From Polyangiaceae bacterium (lineage in GTDB: Bacteria; Myxococcota_A; Polyangia; Polyangiales; Polyangiaceae): a DNA stretch of 64,000 nucleotides. The stretch covers positions 496,001-560,000 of the forward strand of contig JAHBVX010000002.1 in assembly GCA_019637295.1 (NCBI GenBank), read 5' to 3'. Every line of letters begins with the position of its first letter. Within the stretch, counting starts at the first letter, position 1. The position numbers and the translations under genes are program-made. Shown here piece by piece: positions 53,344-63,894 of this stretch. The notes under the pieces are model-generated. The model was not told the DNA's origin and did no database searches. It worked only from the letters and a program-made list of their open reading frames with translations.

Positions 53344-53378
53344 CCGGTCGAGACCAGTGCGTCGCGAGCCTCGACCGG
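53344..53378. terminator. hairpin at operon end (bidirectional)
   Basis: CCGGTCGAG pairs perfectly with CTCGACCGG (9 bp) across a 17-nt loop, 5 bp after the E1 beta stop and 9 bp before the CBS stop on the opposite strand. No T-tract is present. It is placed as a terminator of both converging genes would be. Confidence 0.5.
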
Positions 53379-53387
53379 GCGCCGGGC

Positions 53388-54176
53388 TCACGCCCCCGAG
53401 CCCGCGACGCGGGCGAAGTCCAGGCCCGAGAGCACGCCCCGCAGCTGGCGGTTGTCCACCGCGAGCACGCGACGCGCGCTCATCGCTGCTGCCTGTTCGG
53501 CGGCCCGCGACAGCGGCGTGCCGACGTTCAGGCACAGCATGGCGGGATCGAGCACGTCCTCGACCGGCGTCTCTCGCGGCAGGTCGCGACTCGCCAGCGC
53601 CTCGACCTGCGAGAAGATCCCGATCGGCCAGTCGTTCTCGACCACGACCAGGCCGGTGATGCGCGCCTTGGAGAGTCGCTCGGTGGCGAGCGAAATGGGG
53701 TCGTCGTACTCCACGCTGAACACCGCGCGGGAGCTGTGCTCCAGGATGGGATCCTTGATGCGTGCGTCGGCGATCGCCACGAGCACGTCCTGCGTGCTGA
53801 ACACGCCCACGGGTTCGTTCTCCTCCACCAGGAACACACGATGAATGCGATCGTCGGTGAGCCGTCGGGCGGCATCCGCGACCGGGTCGTCGGCGCTCAC
53901 GGTGCAGGGCACGTCGGTCATGACCTCACCCACGCTCTTGGCGGGCAGCGTGATGAGCACGGCGCCGCGCCGCGCGCCGGCCTGGGCGCGACCGACCCGG
54001 AGCAGGTCGGTCCGGCTGATGACGCCGACCAACCGCGCCCGCTCGTCCGTCACGGCCAGAGCCGAGATGGAGTGGGCGGTCATGAGGGTGTGAGCGCTCT
54101 CGAGAGAGTCTTCGGCGGACACCGAGACCACCGGGCGGCTTGCGTAGTGACGAACCGGCATGGACAGTCGAGCCAT
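53388..54176 (-). CDS. protein with four CBS motifs
   Basis: 262-aa protein made of two CBS pairs: about 5-60 (VVSVSAEDSLESAHTLM...LVGVISRTDLLRV), 75-130 (TVSADDPVADAARRL...VGVFSTQDVL), 140-195 (FSVEYDDPISLATERL...PIGIFSQVEALA) and 200-258 (CLNVGTPLSRAAEQAA...GVLSGLDFARV). CBS pairs bind adenosine nucleotides or similar ligands and regulate partner proteins; the partner is unknown. ATG at 54176 or 54161. Upstream, 54177-54401 forms the divergent promoter region shared with the PEBP gene. Confidence 0.8.
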   Translation of the reverse strand: MARLSMPVRHYASRPVVSVSAEDSLESAHTLMTAHSISALAVTDERARLVGVISRTDLLRVGRAQAGARRGAVLITLPAKSVGEVMTDVPCTVSADDPVADAARRLTDDRIHRVFLVEENEPVGVFSTQDVLVAIADARIKDPILEHSSRAVFSVEYDDPISLATERLSKARITGLVVVENDWPIGIFSQVEALASRDLPRETPVEDVLDPAMLCLNVGTPLSRAAEQAAAMSARRVLAVDNRQLRGVLSGLDFARVAGSGA

Positions 54177-54401
54177 GGGCCGCGCACGTTGCGAGCATCG
54201 TGCCACGCGCGTGAGAGCCACGGATCCCGCGCGAGGGGCTCCCGGAAGCGGCGCCCGCAGCCGGCGAGCGGCGCAGCCCGAGCGCTCCGGCCCCGAACCG
54301 ACGCAAGCGTTGCGTCCCGAGCCAACCGGCGCGGGCCGGTTTGGGTTGCGACCGGGCATCCGGCGCGCGAGTGTTTCCGGAACCGCAAGAGGAGGTCAGC
54401 G

Positions 54402-55022
54402 ATGAAGCTCAGCAGTCAGTCGATCGAGAACGGCCAGCGCATCCCGGAGAAGTTTGCCGCCGGCGTCCCCGGTGACGGAGGCCCCAAGCCCGGACCCAAT
54501 CACAGTCCCGAGCTCACCTGGACCGACGCGCCCGCCGGGACGCGATCCTTCGCCGTCATCTGCCACGACCCCGACGTCCCTTCCAGGCCGGACGACGTCA
54601 ACCAGGTGGGGCGGGTCGTGCCCTACGATCTGCCGCGGATCGTGTTCTACCACTGGGTGCTGGTGGACATTCCCGCTGTGCGGACCGAGCTGGCTGCGGG
54701 CATCGACTCGGACGCGTTCGTGCCTCGCGGCAAGAGCCTCGGCCAGACGCCTCACGGCGTGCGCGGCATCAACAGCTACGCGGACTGGTTCGCATCAGAT
54801 CCGAACATGACGGGGGACTGGGGTGGCTACGACGGTCCATGGCCGCCGTTCAACGACGAACGCCTCCATCACTACACCTTCACCGTGTACGCGCTCGACG
54901 TGCCGAGCCTCGACCTGCCCGAACGCTTCACCGGACCTGACGCGCTTTCTCGCATGGAAGGCCACGTCCTCGCGCAGGCGAGCATCACCGGGACCTACTC
55001 CCTCTACCCCAACCCACGCTGA
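54402..55022 (+). CDS. YbhB/YbcL family (PEBP) protein
   Basis: 206-aa phosphatidylethanolamine-binding-protein fold: SQSIENGQRIPEKFA, SPELTWTDAPAGTRSFAVICHDPDVP, FYHWVLVDIP, GYDGPWPPFNDERLHHYTFTVYALD and a C-terminal VLAQASITGTY. Small-ligand binding and serine protease inhibition are described for the family; role unclear. GAGGAGGTC gives an excellent ribosome site before ATG 54402. Confidence 0.92.
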   Translation: MKLSSQSIENGQRIPEKFAAGVPGDGGPKPGPNHSPELTWTDAPAGTRSFAVICHDPDVPSRPDDVNQVGRVVPYDLPRIVFYHWVLVDIPAVRTELAAGIDSDAFVPRGKSLGQTPHGVRGINSYADWFASDPNMTGDWGGYDGPWPPFNDERLHHYTFTVYALDVPSLDLPERFTGPDALSRMEGHVLAQASITGTYSLYPNPR

Positions 55023-55086
55023 TGGGCTCGCGACGCGCGCCGGCGAGCTTGTCAGCGTGGCTCTGGGGTCGCTATACGTCACTGCC

Positions 55087-55899
55087 ATGCACGGACGAGT
55101 GCTAATCGTTGCGGGATCGGACAGCGGCGGCGGCGCCGGGATCCAGGCGGATCTCAAGACCGTGACCATGCTGGGCGGCTACGCCGCGACCGCCATCACC
55201 GCGCTCACAGCGCAGAACACCCTCGGCGTGCGCGGCGTGGTGGCGGTCGAGCCCCGCTTCGTGGCGGAGCAGATGGAAGCGGTGCTCGTCGACATCGGCG
55301 CGGACTGCGTCAAGACGGGGATGCTCCACTCTGCGGACATCATCGAAGCCGTCGTGCGCACGCTGGAGAGCCGCGCCCGCGGCGTGCCGGTGGTGGTCGA
55401 TCCGGTGATGGTCGCCAAGGGCGGTGCGCCGCTCTTGCGGGACGACGCGCAGAGCGCGCTCCGTCTGCGGCTTCTGCCGCTCGCCTCCGTCGTGACGCCG
55501 AACATCCCCGAAGCCGAAGCGCTCACCGGGGTACGCGTGATGGATGTGGAGAGCATGGGCCTGGCCGCGGACGTCCTGCTGGCCCAGGGAGCGTCCGCGG
55601 TGCTCCTCAAGGGCGGTCACCTGCCCTCCGACACCATCGTCGATCTCTTGCGGACGGCGGATGGAGAGCAGTTCGTGTTCGAGGGTCAGCGCATCGACAC
55701 TCGGCACACGCACGGCACGGGCTGCACGTTGGCCTCTGCCATCGCCCAGGGCATCGCCGAGGGGCTGCGCTTGTCAGACGCCGTCGCGCGCGCGCGGGAC
55801 TACGTGGAGCGCGCCATCGCCGCGGCCCCCGAGCTCGGTCAGGGTCACGGACCCCTCAACCACGCACATCCGCTCGAGTCGCCGCGGAGGGAAGCGTGA
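55087..55899 (+). CDS. thiD: hydroxymethylpyrimidine/phosphomethylpyrimidine kinase
   Basis: 270-aa ThiD, phosphorylating the pyrimidine precursor of thiamine: VLIVAGSDSGGGAGIQADLK at the start, TALTAQNTLGVRGV, VDPVMVAKGGAPLL, NIPEAEALTG and DTRHTHGTGCTLASAIAQG (catalytic GTGC). Length is normal. No other thiamine gene is nearby, but thiamine diphosphate is needed by the E1 enzyme encoded about 1.7 kb upstream. The next gene overlaps its stop (GTGA). Confidence 0.94.
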   Translation: MHGRVLIVAGSDSGGGAGIQADLKTVTMLGGYAATAITALTAQNTLGVRGVVAVEPRFVAEQMEAVLVDIGADCVKTGMLHSADIIEAVVRTLESRARGVPVVVDPVMVAKGGAPLLRDDAQSALRLRLLPLASVVTPNIPEAEALTGVRVMDVESMGLAADVLLAQGASAVLLKGGHLPSDTIVDLLRTADGEQFVFEGQRIDTRHTHGTGCTLASAIAQGIAEGLRLSDAVARARDYVERAIAAAPELGQGHGPLNHAHPLESPRREA

Positions 55900-56810
55900 C
55901 GATCGCCATCACGCTGCCCGAGGTGCCCGAGAAGCAACGCGGGATCGGCAGCACGCCGTTGCGCTACGAGGACATTGCGCAAGATGGACGGCTGCGACTC
56001 GAGGGCGTGTGGCCGCCGATCGGCCCGATCTTGTGGGGCAAGCTCGACTTTGCTCGTGTCCTCGCCCGGCTCGGCGAGCAGGGCGTGCGCGCCGTCCTCA
56101 CGCACGTCACTCTCGAGGGCTCCGACGAGCCCGTGAGCGTGCGGCGTCGCGTGGAGACGGAGGTCAGGTTTCGGCTCGCGCACACGGTGGACGACTCGGG
56201 CGCGGTCAATCGCGTCATCTTCGACACCTGGCTCGAGCTGCGTGCGCTGCGGGCTGTGCCCGGGCGTCCCCACCAGGAGCCCGACGGACCGCTCGTCGTG
56301 GCGGCGCGCGGCTACGGCCAGCACGTCTTCACGCGTCCGGCCGCCGCGCGCGGGCAGCACCGCGTGACGAACCTGACGGATCCCGAACTCGAACCCATAC
56401 TCGCGCGCACGGACCTGATCGAGATGCGTTCCGTCCTCCGCCTGCCGGACGGTGCCGAGCCGCTCGACCCCGCGCCCCGGTTCGAGCCTCAGCCCGTCGT
56501 GTTTGGTCTGTGTCACACGGATGGTAACCAGCACGTCAACTTCCTGACCTATCCGCGCATGGCCGAAGAGGCGGCGCTCCGCCGCTTCTCGGAGACCTCT
56601 GGGAACACGCGACTCTTGGCTCGCCGCGCGCAAGTCTCGTATCGCAAGCCGTGCTTCGCCGGGGAGCGCATGTTCCTGTTGCTCCAGTCCTACTTGGTCG
56701 ACGACGAACCTGGCGCCGTGGTCGCCTTCTACGCCGAGCCCAGGGACGCTCCCGCGAGTCTCACCGACGCCCAGCTGCCCCACGCCGTCGTGAGATTGGG
56801 GTTTCGATGA
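55896..56810 (+). CDS. predicted double-hotdog protein (thioesterase-like)
   Basis: 304 aa, soluble. The second half contains GLCHTDGNQHVNFLTYPRMA, RRAQVSYRKPCFAGERM and FYAEPRDAP, resembling the active-site loop and beta-sheet of acyl-CoA/acyl-ACP hotdog thioesterases, with HTDGNQHVN as the putative active loop. The first half (GVRAVLTHVTLEGSDEPVSV) appears to be a second hotdog lacking that loop. Assignment is inferred from pattern. It overlaps both thiD and the lipoprotein gene by 4 bp. Confidence 0.55.
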   Translation: MTIAITLPEVPEKQRGIGSTPLRYEDIAQDGRLRLEGVWPPIGPILWGKLDFARVLARLGEQGVRAVLTHVTLEGSDEPVSVRRRVETEVRFRLAHTVDDSGAVNRVIFDTWLELRALRAVPGRPHQEPDGPLVVAARGYGQHVFTRPAAARGQHRVTNLTDPELEPILARTDLIEMRSVLRLPDGAEPLDPAPRFEPQPVVFGLCHTDGNQHVNFLTYPRMAEEAALRRFSETSGNTRLLARRAQVSYRKPCFAGERMFLLLQSYLVDDEPGAVVAFYAEPRDAPASLTDAQLPHAVVRLGFR

Positions 56811-57238
56811 CTTCGGCCCAAGGGTCGCCCCGGCTGCCACGTCCAACCCTCGTGAGCTTCGGTTGTCGCGCTCTGGCGCTGGTGACGGTGCTGGGCACCT
56901 GGCTGGCTTTGGCAGCGGGCTGTGCCACCCACGATTTGCCCATGGGCACAGCGAGCAGCTCCGGCCGAGCGCCCCCGCCCAAGCCCGGCAGCAGCATCAC
57001 GCACACCCAGCTTTGTCGCTGCGTGGCCTGCGAGGACCCCGCGTGCTGCACGCGGGAGGCCGAAGGTGAACGTGAGACCGAGCAATGCCGTGCCAACGAA
57101 GAAGGCCAGATCGAGTGTGGGCTGGCCATGAAGAGCTGCGGGCGCTGTCAGGAGTTGGCCTTTCGGGTCTCCCTGAGCACCACCTGCGAGGCCAAGCGGC
57201 CCGCGGACTGCTGCCGCGAGGTAGCCGTTCGTCGTTGA
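56807..57238 (+). CDS. Cys-rich lipoprotein
   Basis: 143-aa lipoprotein; lipobox LALAAGC. The mature part has about 12 cysteines in short spacings (CRCVACEDPACC, CGLAMKSCGRCQ, ADCC), suggesting a disulfide-knotted or metal-binding domain. Not recognised. ATG overlaps the previous stop (ATGA). A longer frame from 56651 is readthrough. Confidence 0.55.
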   Translation: MTSAQGSPRLPRPTLVSFGCRALALVTVLGTWLALAAGCATHDLPMGTASSSGRAPPPKPGSSITHTQLCRCVACEDPACCTREAEGERETEQCRANEEGQIECGLAMKSCGRCQELAFRVSLSTTCEAKRPADCCREVAVRR

Positions 57239-57268
57239 TGGGCAGCGGACAGCTACCATCGACCGCGC

Positions 57269-58231
57269 ATGTCAGCTCTGACCCTACGCCAGCGTTGGCA
57301 GTACTCGCTCAAGCTGGCGAGTTGGCCGAAGCTCTTCGTCCCCATGCTGCTGGGGGGCGCCCTCGGCGTGCACGCCGAGGCGAGGCATGGCACGCTCGAG
57401 CCGGCTCGTGCGACGGTCATAGCGCTGGCGCTCGCGCTCTTGGCGCTGTGCAACGTGGCGACCATCGTGTGGCTGAACGACTACGCTGACCAACGTGTCG
57501 ACGCGCTCAAGCGCACACTGCTGCCCCAGGCGGGCTCGCCCAAGACCATCTTCGATGGTCTGCTGTCGGCGCGCGCATTGCTGATCGCAGGTGTGGCGGC
57601 GGCGTCGCTCACGGTGGCGCTCGCGGCTTGGCTCACCTGGTGGACCTCGCGGACGCTGCCCCTTGCGGGCGCCACCCTCGGGTTGGCGGTCTTCGCTGCC
57701 TATTCCTTGCCGCCTCTGAGGTTGAACTACCGCGGCGGCGGCGAGTTGCTCGAGGGATTCGGCGTCGGAGTGCTGTATCCGCTGATCGGCTATTGGGCGC
57801 ATGCGGGGCGGAGCTGGGATCCAGAGCTGTGGCTGGTCCTCGCCCTCGCTCCTCTCGCGCTCGCCAGCGCGGTCGCCAGCGGGCTGAGCGATGAAGAGAG
57901 CGATCGAGCCGGCGGCAAACGGACCGTCGTGACCTGGCTGGGCAACTCTCGCGCCCGACTCATCGTTGGGTGGATGATGCTCGCGTCGGTGCTCTCGCTG
58001 CCGTGCGCCGCGCTACTGCTGCGTGGCGTCCCCGTCTGGGTAGCGTTGGCACCCGTAGTCGTGCTGGTGCTGATGGGGAGCCGTGTGCGTCGTCTCAGCC
58101 CTCTCGCCACGACCGGCGCGTTCGCCGAGCAAGCGAGGTACAAGCAGGCTCTCCATCACGCCATCTGGCTCGCGTCACTGACGCTGAGCTTGGGCCTCGT
58201 CAGCCGGGTAGTCAGCATCGTGAGGGCGTGA
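57269..58231 (+). CDS. UbiA-family prenyltransferase (MenA-like)
   Basis: 320-aa membrane protein with about eight to nine helices. First Asp-rich motif WLNDYADQRVDALKR and second GLSDEESDRAGGKRT are both visible, as needed for prenyl diphosphate and Mg binding. The overall form fits 1,4-dihydroxy-2-naphthoate octaprenyltransferase (menaquinone) or related UbiA enzymes; the aromatic acceptor cannot be told from sequence. Confidence 0.83.
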   Translation: MSALTLRQRWQYSLKLASWPKLFVPMLLGGALGVHAEARHGTLEPARATVIALALALLALCNVATIVWLNDYADQRVDALKRTLLPQAGSPKTIFDGLLSARALLIAGVAAASLTVALAAWLTWWTSRTLPLAGATLGLAVFAAYSLPPLRLNYRGGGELLEGFGVGVLYPLIGYWAHAGRSWDPELWLVLALAPLALASAVASGLSDEESDRAGGKRTVVTWLGNSRARLIVGWMMLASVLSLPCAALLLRGVPVWVALAPVVVLVLMGSRVRRLSPLATTGAFAEQARYKQALHHAIWLASLTLSLGLVSRVVSIVRA

Positions 58232-58269
58232 TAGCTCCGGACCGTGGTTGGTCCGCGGAGTAACGTCAC

Positions 58270-58980
58270 GTGACGGCACCTGACTCGAGCTCGCTCGCCA
58301 AGCTGCGCTTGGTGGACGCCGTGATCGACGCCCGTGCTCCCGAGCGGCTCTCCGCCGATCCGTCGCGGTTGCGCGCCGCCAGTCTGTGCGACGTCTTCGA
58401 GGAGGCGTGCCGCCGCTGGTCGCCCGCGGATCCAGCGGGCCTGTCGCTGGCGCTCGCGGCCGTGGCAGAGGCCACGCTGACCCACTTCCCCGGCAACCTA
58501 TTGTGGGACTTCGAGTTCATCGCGGGGCGCCTGGCATCGGCCGAGCCCGCCCTCCGCGCCGAGGTCGTGGCGAGCATGGAGCTCCTACATCACCGCTTTG
58601 GCTCACGGCCCATCGCGTTTCGCTACGTTCACGACTTCAGCTACGGCTTCGACTGGGCGCGCTGGGTGGAGCGGGACCCGGGCGCCGCCGGAGACTCGGG
58701 GCCGTTCGATCTCCCGTTCTTGCGCTACCTCGAGCAGCGGGGGGCCGAGCTGGTCGAGCTCATCGCGGCGGACGACGCCAAATACCCGACCTTGGCGCCA
58801 GGCCAGACTCGCAATCCCTTTGGCTTCTCCCGGGAGCCAGCTGACGAAGTTCGACTCTTTCGCGCCCTTGCGGCGCGCGGATGGCTGCCCGTCGAGGCGT
58901 TTCGTTTCGACGCCACGCCGGACTGGCGCGCCGGACACGCGAAGCTGCGGCGGCGCTTGGCCCAAGAGCTGGGGCTGTGA
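58270..58980 (+). CDS. hypothetical protein
   Basis: 236 aa, soluble, not recognised. Contains FEEACRRWSPADPAG, HFPGNLLWDFEFIAG, RYVHDFSYGFDWARWVERDP and LPFLRYLEQRGAELVELIAADD. GTG start with GGAG about 9 nt upstream. It lies 38 bp after UbiA on the same strand. Its aromatic-rich central stretch (FDWARWVERDP) suggests a folded domain, but I cannot name it. Confidence 0.5.
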   Translation: MTAPDSSSLAKLRLVDAVIDARAPERLSADPSRLRAASLCDVFEEACRRWSPADPAGLSLALAAVAEATLTHFPGNLLWDFEFIAGRLASAEPALRAEVVASMELLHHRFGSRPIAFRYVHDFSYGFDWARWVERDPGAAGDSGPFDLPFLRYLEQRGAELVELIAADDAKYPTLAPGQTRNPFGFSREPADEVRLFRALAARGWLPVEAFRFDATPDWRAGHAKLRRRLAQELGL

Positions 58981-59028
58981 CCTCGGTAGGTTTGCAGCCC
59001 GTGTCGAACGTGAAACACTTGCTCGGCG

Positions 59029-60429
59029 ATGCGCCACCGAACCCACCTGATGCTCGCTGCGTTCGCGCTCGGGTCCACGTTGCTGCCCACGGCGTGCGGT
59101 TCGTCGGAGGCGCCGGCGGCGCCCGCTCGCTTCGTGCCCAGCGTCGTCCCGCGAGCGCCGACGGACGCCACGGCGCGTGGTCTGCTCGACCGGCGTGGTC
59201 TGATCCACGCTCACAGCGTGTACTCTCACGACGCCTGCGACGACGTACCCCGCGACCCGCAGACGGACGACATCGATCTCGACTGCCTGGACGACTTCCG
59301 TCGCGGCTTGTGCCAGACCGGTCAAGACTACGTGATGCTGACGGATCACAACGAGTCGTTCGCGCGCTCGGAGTACCCGGACGTGCTGCTGTTCGACGCC
59401 AGCCGCGGCGATCAGCTGATTGAACGCGCCGGAGCGCCGGTGGCCAACTGGCTCGCGTGCCCGGACGCGCCGCCGGTGCTGGTGCTCGCGGGCACGGAGA
59501 CCAAGACCATGCCCGTCGGCCTGGAGCGGCACGTCGCGCCGACCCCCTCCGAGCGCTCGGCCGTGTACGGCTCGCTCGAGCCCGCGGAGCTGGCGAAGTT
59601 GCACGCCGCGGGCGCGGTGGTGCTGCTGCAGCACACCGAGGACTGGTCCGTGGACCAGCTCTTGGACCTGCCCATCGACGGCTTCGAGATGTACAACCTA
59701 CACGCCAACACCATCAGCGGTCTGGCCGGAGCCCTGTCGTTGATCGGCAAGATCACGCAGCCCGAGCTGCTGCCGTTCTCGGACCTCGTACTGCTGCCGA
59801 TCGTCAATGAGGATGCACGCTACCTCGAGCGTTGGGGCACGGTGCTGGCTCGCGGCGCCAAGCGCGTGACCACGATGGGTACGGACTGCCACCGCAACAC
59901 CTTTCCCGCGGAGCTGCCGGACGGCGAGCGGATCGACAGCTATCGGCGCATGATGATCTGGTTCTCCAACCATCTGCTGGTCACACCGGACTCGCAGGGC
60001 GGGTTCGACGACCGGGCGCTCAAGGATGCGTTGAGGGCAGGTCGCCTCTACGGTTCCTTCGACGTGCTGGGGTACCCTCAGGGCTTCGACTTTCACGCGC
60101 GGACCGCGGGTGGCACCCACGAGATGGGTGCGGAGCTCGTGCTCGCGGATGCGCCAGAGCTCGTCGTGACCGCGGCGACCATCGCAGGCCTCACGTCCGC
60201 TGACCGGCAGCCTGACCGTACGACGCGGCTCTTGCGTGCCCGGGAGGGGGGCTGGGACGTCGTGGCCGAGGCCGCGCTCGACCTGACCTTCCCCGTCACT
60301 GAGCCCGGAGCCTACCGGGTCGAGCTGCGCATGCGGCCTCGCCACCTCGCGCGATGGTTGTCCAGCTTCTCGGAGCTGTCCGAGGGCGACTTCGTCTGGA
60401 TCTACAGCAACGCCATATACGTCCGCTGA
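59029..60429 (+). CDS. PHP-domain-like phosphoesterase lipoprotein
   Basis: 466-aa lipoprotein with lipobox LLPTAC. A PHP (polymerase and histidinol phosphatase) fold is supported by the metal-ligand series IHAHSVYSHDAC, VMLTDHNESF, LAGTETKT, LLQHTEDW and MGTDCHRNTF, in correct order. PHP proteins hydrolyse phosphoesters with two or three metal ions; a secreted, lipid-anchored version is less common. The C-terminal quarter is beta-rich (VTAATIAGL...YRVELRMRPR). It ends just before a hairpin. Confidence 0.75.
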   Translation: MRHRTHLMLAAFALGSTLLPTACGSSEAPAAPARFVPSVVPRAPTDATARGLLDRRGLIHAHSVYSHDACDDVPRDPQTDDIDLDCLDDFRRGLCQTGQDYVMLTDHNESFARSEYPDVLLFDASRGDQLIERAGAPVANWLACPDAPPVLVLAGTETKTMPVGLERHVAPTPSERSAVYGSLEPAELAKLHAAGAVVLLQHTEDWSVDQLLDLPIDGFEMYNLHANTISGLAGALSLIGKITQPELLPFSDLVLLPIVNEDARYLERWGTVLARGAKRVTTMGTDCHRNTFPAELPDGERIDSYRRMMIWFSNHLLVTPDSQGGFDDRALKDALRAGRLYGSFDVLGYPQGFDFHARTAGGTHEMGAELVLADAPELVVTAATIAGLTSADRQPDRTTRLLRAREGGWDVVAEAALDLTFPVTEPGAYRVELRMRPRHLARWLSSFSELSEGDFVWIYSNAIYVR

Positions 60430-60443
60430 CGGGTCCGTCGGCT

Positions 60444-60460
60444 CTGCCGGGGACCGGCAG
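60444..60460 (+). terminator. hairpin after PHP lipoprotein gene
   Basis: CTGCCGG-GGA-CCGGCAG, a perfect 7-bp stem with a 3-nt loop, starting 15 bp past the stop. No T-run follows, so it may be a weak terminator or a structural element. Confidence 0.4.
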
Positions 60461-60542
60461 TCCGCGGGGCCAGCGTCACCGCGCCGCCGGAGGCCAGCAC
60501 GTCAGGCTTCAGCCGGGGACGCCTTTCGCGTATTGAGGAGAC

Positions 60543-62087
<1,545 letters not shown>

Positions 62088-62092
62088 GCGGC

Positions 62093-62896
62093 TCAGCCGT
62101 CGTTCAGGAAGAACTGGGTCAGGGCGCGTGCAGTCTCCTCCGGTCGTTCGGTTGGAAAGTCGTGGCCGGCTCCGGGCAAGATGGCGAGCGTGGCGCCGGG
62201 GATGCGGCGGACCAAGTCCCGCGAGCACTCTGCGGGGATGAGCCGGTCGGCGTCTCCCGTGATGGCCAGGGTGCGGCAGCGGAGTGACGCTAGCCCGTCG
62301 GTCGCGTCGTGCCGGGCGGCCGCGAGCAGCTGGCCGATGACCCCGCGCCGACGCAGGGGCTCGCGGCGCACCAGCTGTTGCCAGTGCTGGACGACCTCCG
62401 GGTGCTCGTCGAGGTACTGCGGTGACAGGATCAGGGGCGCGGTCCGCGCGATCGCTTCCTCGGGCGGCAAGCGCAGTGCACCCACCAGCGTGGCGAGTGC
62501 GCCGAGGCCCACCCGCGGTGCGCGATGGCCAGCGCGCGTGCAACCCAGCGCCAGCGCACGGACTCGCGCGGGGTGCCGGAGCGCGAGCTGTTGCGCGATC
62601 ATGCCGCCCAACGAGACGCCGAACACGAAGGCGCTGCCGACGCCGGTCGCGTCGAGCACTGCGCGCGCGTCCTCGGCCATGGACGACGTACTGTAGGGCG
62701 GCAGCGGTACGCTGCTCCTGCCCACCCCGCGGTTGTCGAACACGAGCACCCGGAAGTCCTGCGCCAGCAGGTCCGGCAGACTGCCCCAGTGACGAGCCGT
62801 GCGCGACAGTCCGCGCACCATCAGGAGCGGCGGTGCGCCGCGCTCGCCGAGCTCATCGTAGTAGAGTCGAGTGCGTCCACGCGATGCGTAGGCCAT
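62093..62896 (-). CDS. alpha/beta hydrolase
   Basis: 267-aa hydrolase of the 3-oxoadipate-enol-lactonase/haloperoxidase-like class: LMVRGLSRTARHW (oxyanion region), FDNRGVGRSS, VFGVSLGGMIAQQLALRHP (nucleophile Ser), GDADRLIP (acid) and PGAGHDFPTERP (His). All triad residues are present. The substrate is unknown. It follows the diiron gene by 12 bp on the same strand, so the pair is probably an operon. Confidence 0.9.
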   Translation of the reverse strand: MAYASRGRTRLYYDELGERGAPPLLMVRGLSRTARHWGSLPDLLAQDFRVLVFDNRGVGRSSVPLPPYSTSSMAEDARAVLDATGVGSAFVFGVSLGGMIAQQLALRHPARVRALALGCTRAGHRAPRVGLGALATLVGALRLPPEEAIARTAPLILSPQYLDEHPEVVQHWQQLVRREPLRRRGVIGQLLAAARHDATDGLASLRCRTLAITGDADRLIPAECSRDLVRRIPGATLAILPGAGHDFPTERPEETARALTQFFLNDG

Positions 62897-62908
62897 GTCG
62901 AGTCGAGC

Positions 62909-63874
62909 TCAGGCCAGCGCGCGATCCAACCGCCCCAGCGTCCGGGTCACGCCGCGATGCATGCGCTGGTGCCACGGCTTGGCGGCGCCGAGCCCGCCGG
63001 GCGGGTGGATGAAGTCGAGCACCTGGGGGCCGATGCCTCGGCGCGGGTTCATGACGGCGCGCAGCACGCCGTCGCCGTGCTGGGCGATCATCTGACCGAT
63101 CACGTCGTCTTGCATGCGAGTCACTCGGTCGGCCATTAGTCGTTGCTCCAAGCCCAACGCCTCGAAGTCCTCGCGGAACGTGAAGCCGCTGGCCATCAAG
63201 AGCAGGATGCACTCCGCGTGGAAGCGGGCGGTGCTTCGCGCCTCGGACCTGGACATTCGAGCGATCAACTTGGGCAGATACAGCACCCCGAGGCCGACGT
63301 GACGTGACTCGTCTCGCTCGAAGTAGGGCATGAGACCGCTCAGCACGGGGCAGACGCCGCGCTCGCCCAGGCCGCGGAAGATGACCACGGCGTTCGTCTC
63401 GAAGAGCAGCTGCATGCCGACCAGACGCGTGGCCAGCGTCGGGGCCGCGACGACCTTGCGCAGCAGGCGCTGGGGAAAGCCGCCGATCTTCTGGCTGGGG
63501 CCGAGGGCGCGGACGTACTCGCGCAGCACCGTGAAGTGCCGGGCCTCGTCGAAGACCTGCGCCGTGGCGGCCATCTTGGCGTCCACCTCAGGGATCTCGA
63601 GCGCCAGGTCGGCCGAGATGTTCCACGCGGCGAGCTCTCCCCAGAGCAGGACGCTGAGCACCCGCGACAACGGCGCGCGCAACTTGGGCTCCACGCAGCT
63701 GCCAGGCGGGCCGTGCGCGGCGACGAGCTCCGCGTACACAGCGCGACCATCCCAGGCGTGTTCCCGGGTCAGATCATAGAGCCGCTCGAGCCGCTTCGTC
63801 TTGCGGGTGGCATCGTCGATGGTGAGCTCCTCCAGCAGCTCGTACGGGGGGAAGTTCCGGGTCGATGGGCTCAT
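62909..63874 (-). CDS. ferritin-like diiron protein
   Basis: 321-aa protein with a four-helix ferritin-like core. Ligand motifs: WGELAAWN, FDEARHFTVLREYV (ExxH), LLFETNAVV, and RDESRHVGLGVLYL (ExxH), as in diiron oxygenases or R2-like oxidases. The reaction is unknown; the neighbours suggest catabolism or lipid modification. ATG 63874 has a strong GGAGG site; an open frame to 63943 is not needed. Confidence 0.78.
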   Translation of the reverse strand: MSPSTRNFPPYELLEELTIDDATRKTKRLERLYDLTREHAWDGRAVYAELVAAHGPPGSCVEPKLRAPLSRVLSVLLWGELAAWNISADLALEIPEVDAKMAATAQVFDEARHFTVLREYVRALGPSQKIGGFPQRLLRKVVAAPTLATRLVGMQLLFETNAVVIFRGLGERGVCPVLSGLMPYFERDESRHVGLGVLYLPKLIARMSRSEARSTARFHAECILLLMASGFTFREDFEALGLEQRLMADRVTRMQDDVIGQMIAQHGDGVLRAVMNPRRGIGPQVLDFIHPPGGLGAAKPWHQRMHRGVTRTLGRLDRALA

Positions 63875-63894
63875 GAATCCTCCAGTCAAACAGT

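Noticed and set aside
60430-60542. Hairpin-rich gap considered as tRNA or small RNA gene
   Set aside because: No cloverleaf, anticodon arm or CCA-like end could be drawn; only one 7-bp hairpin.
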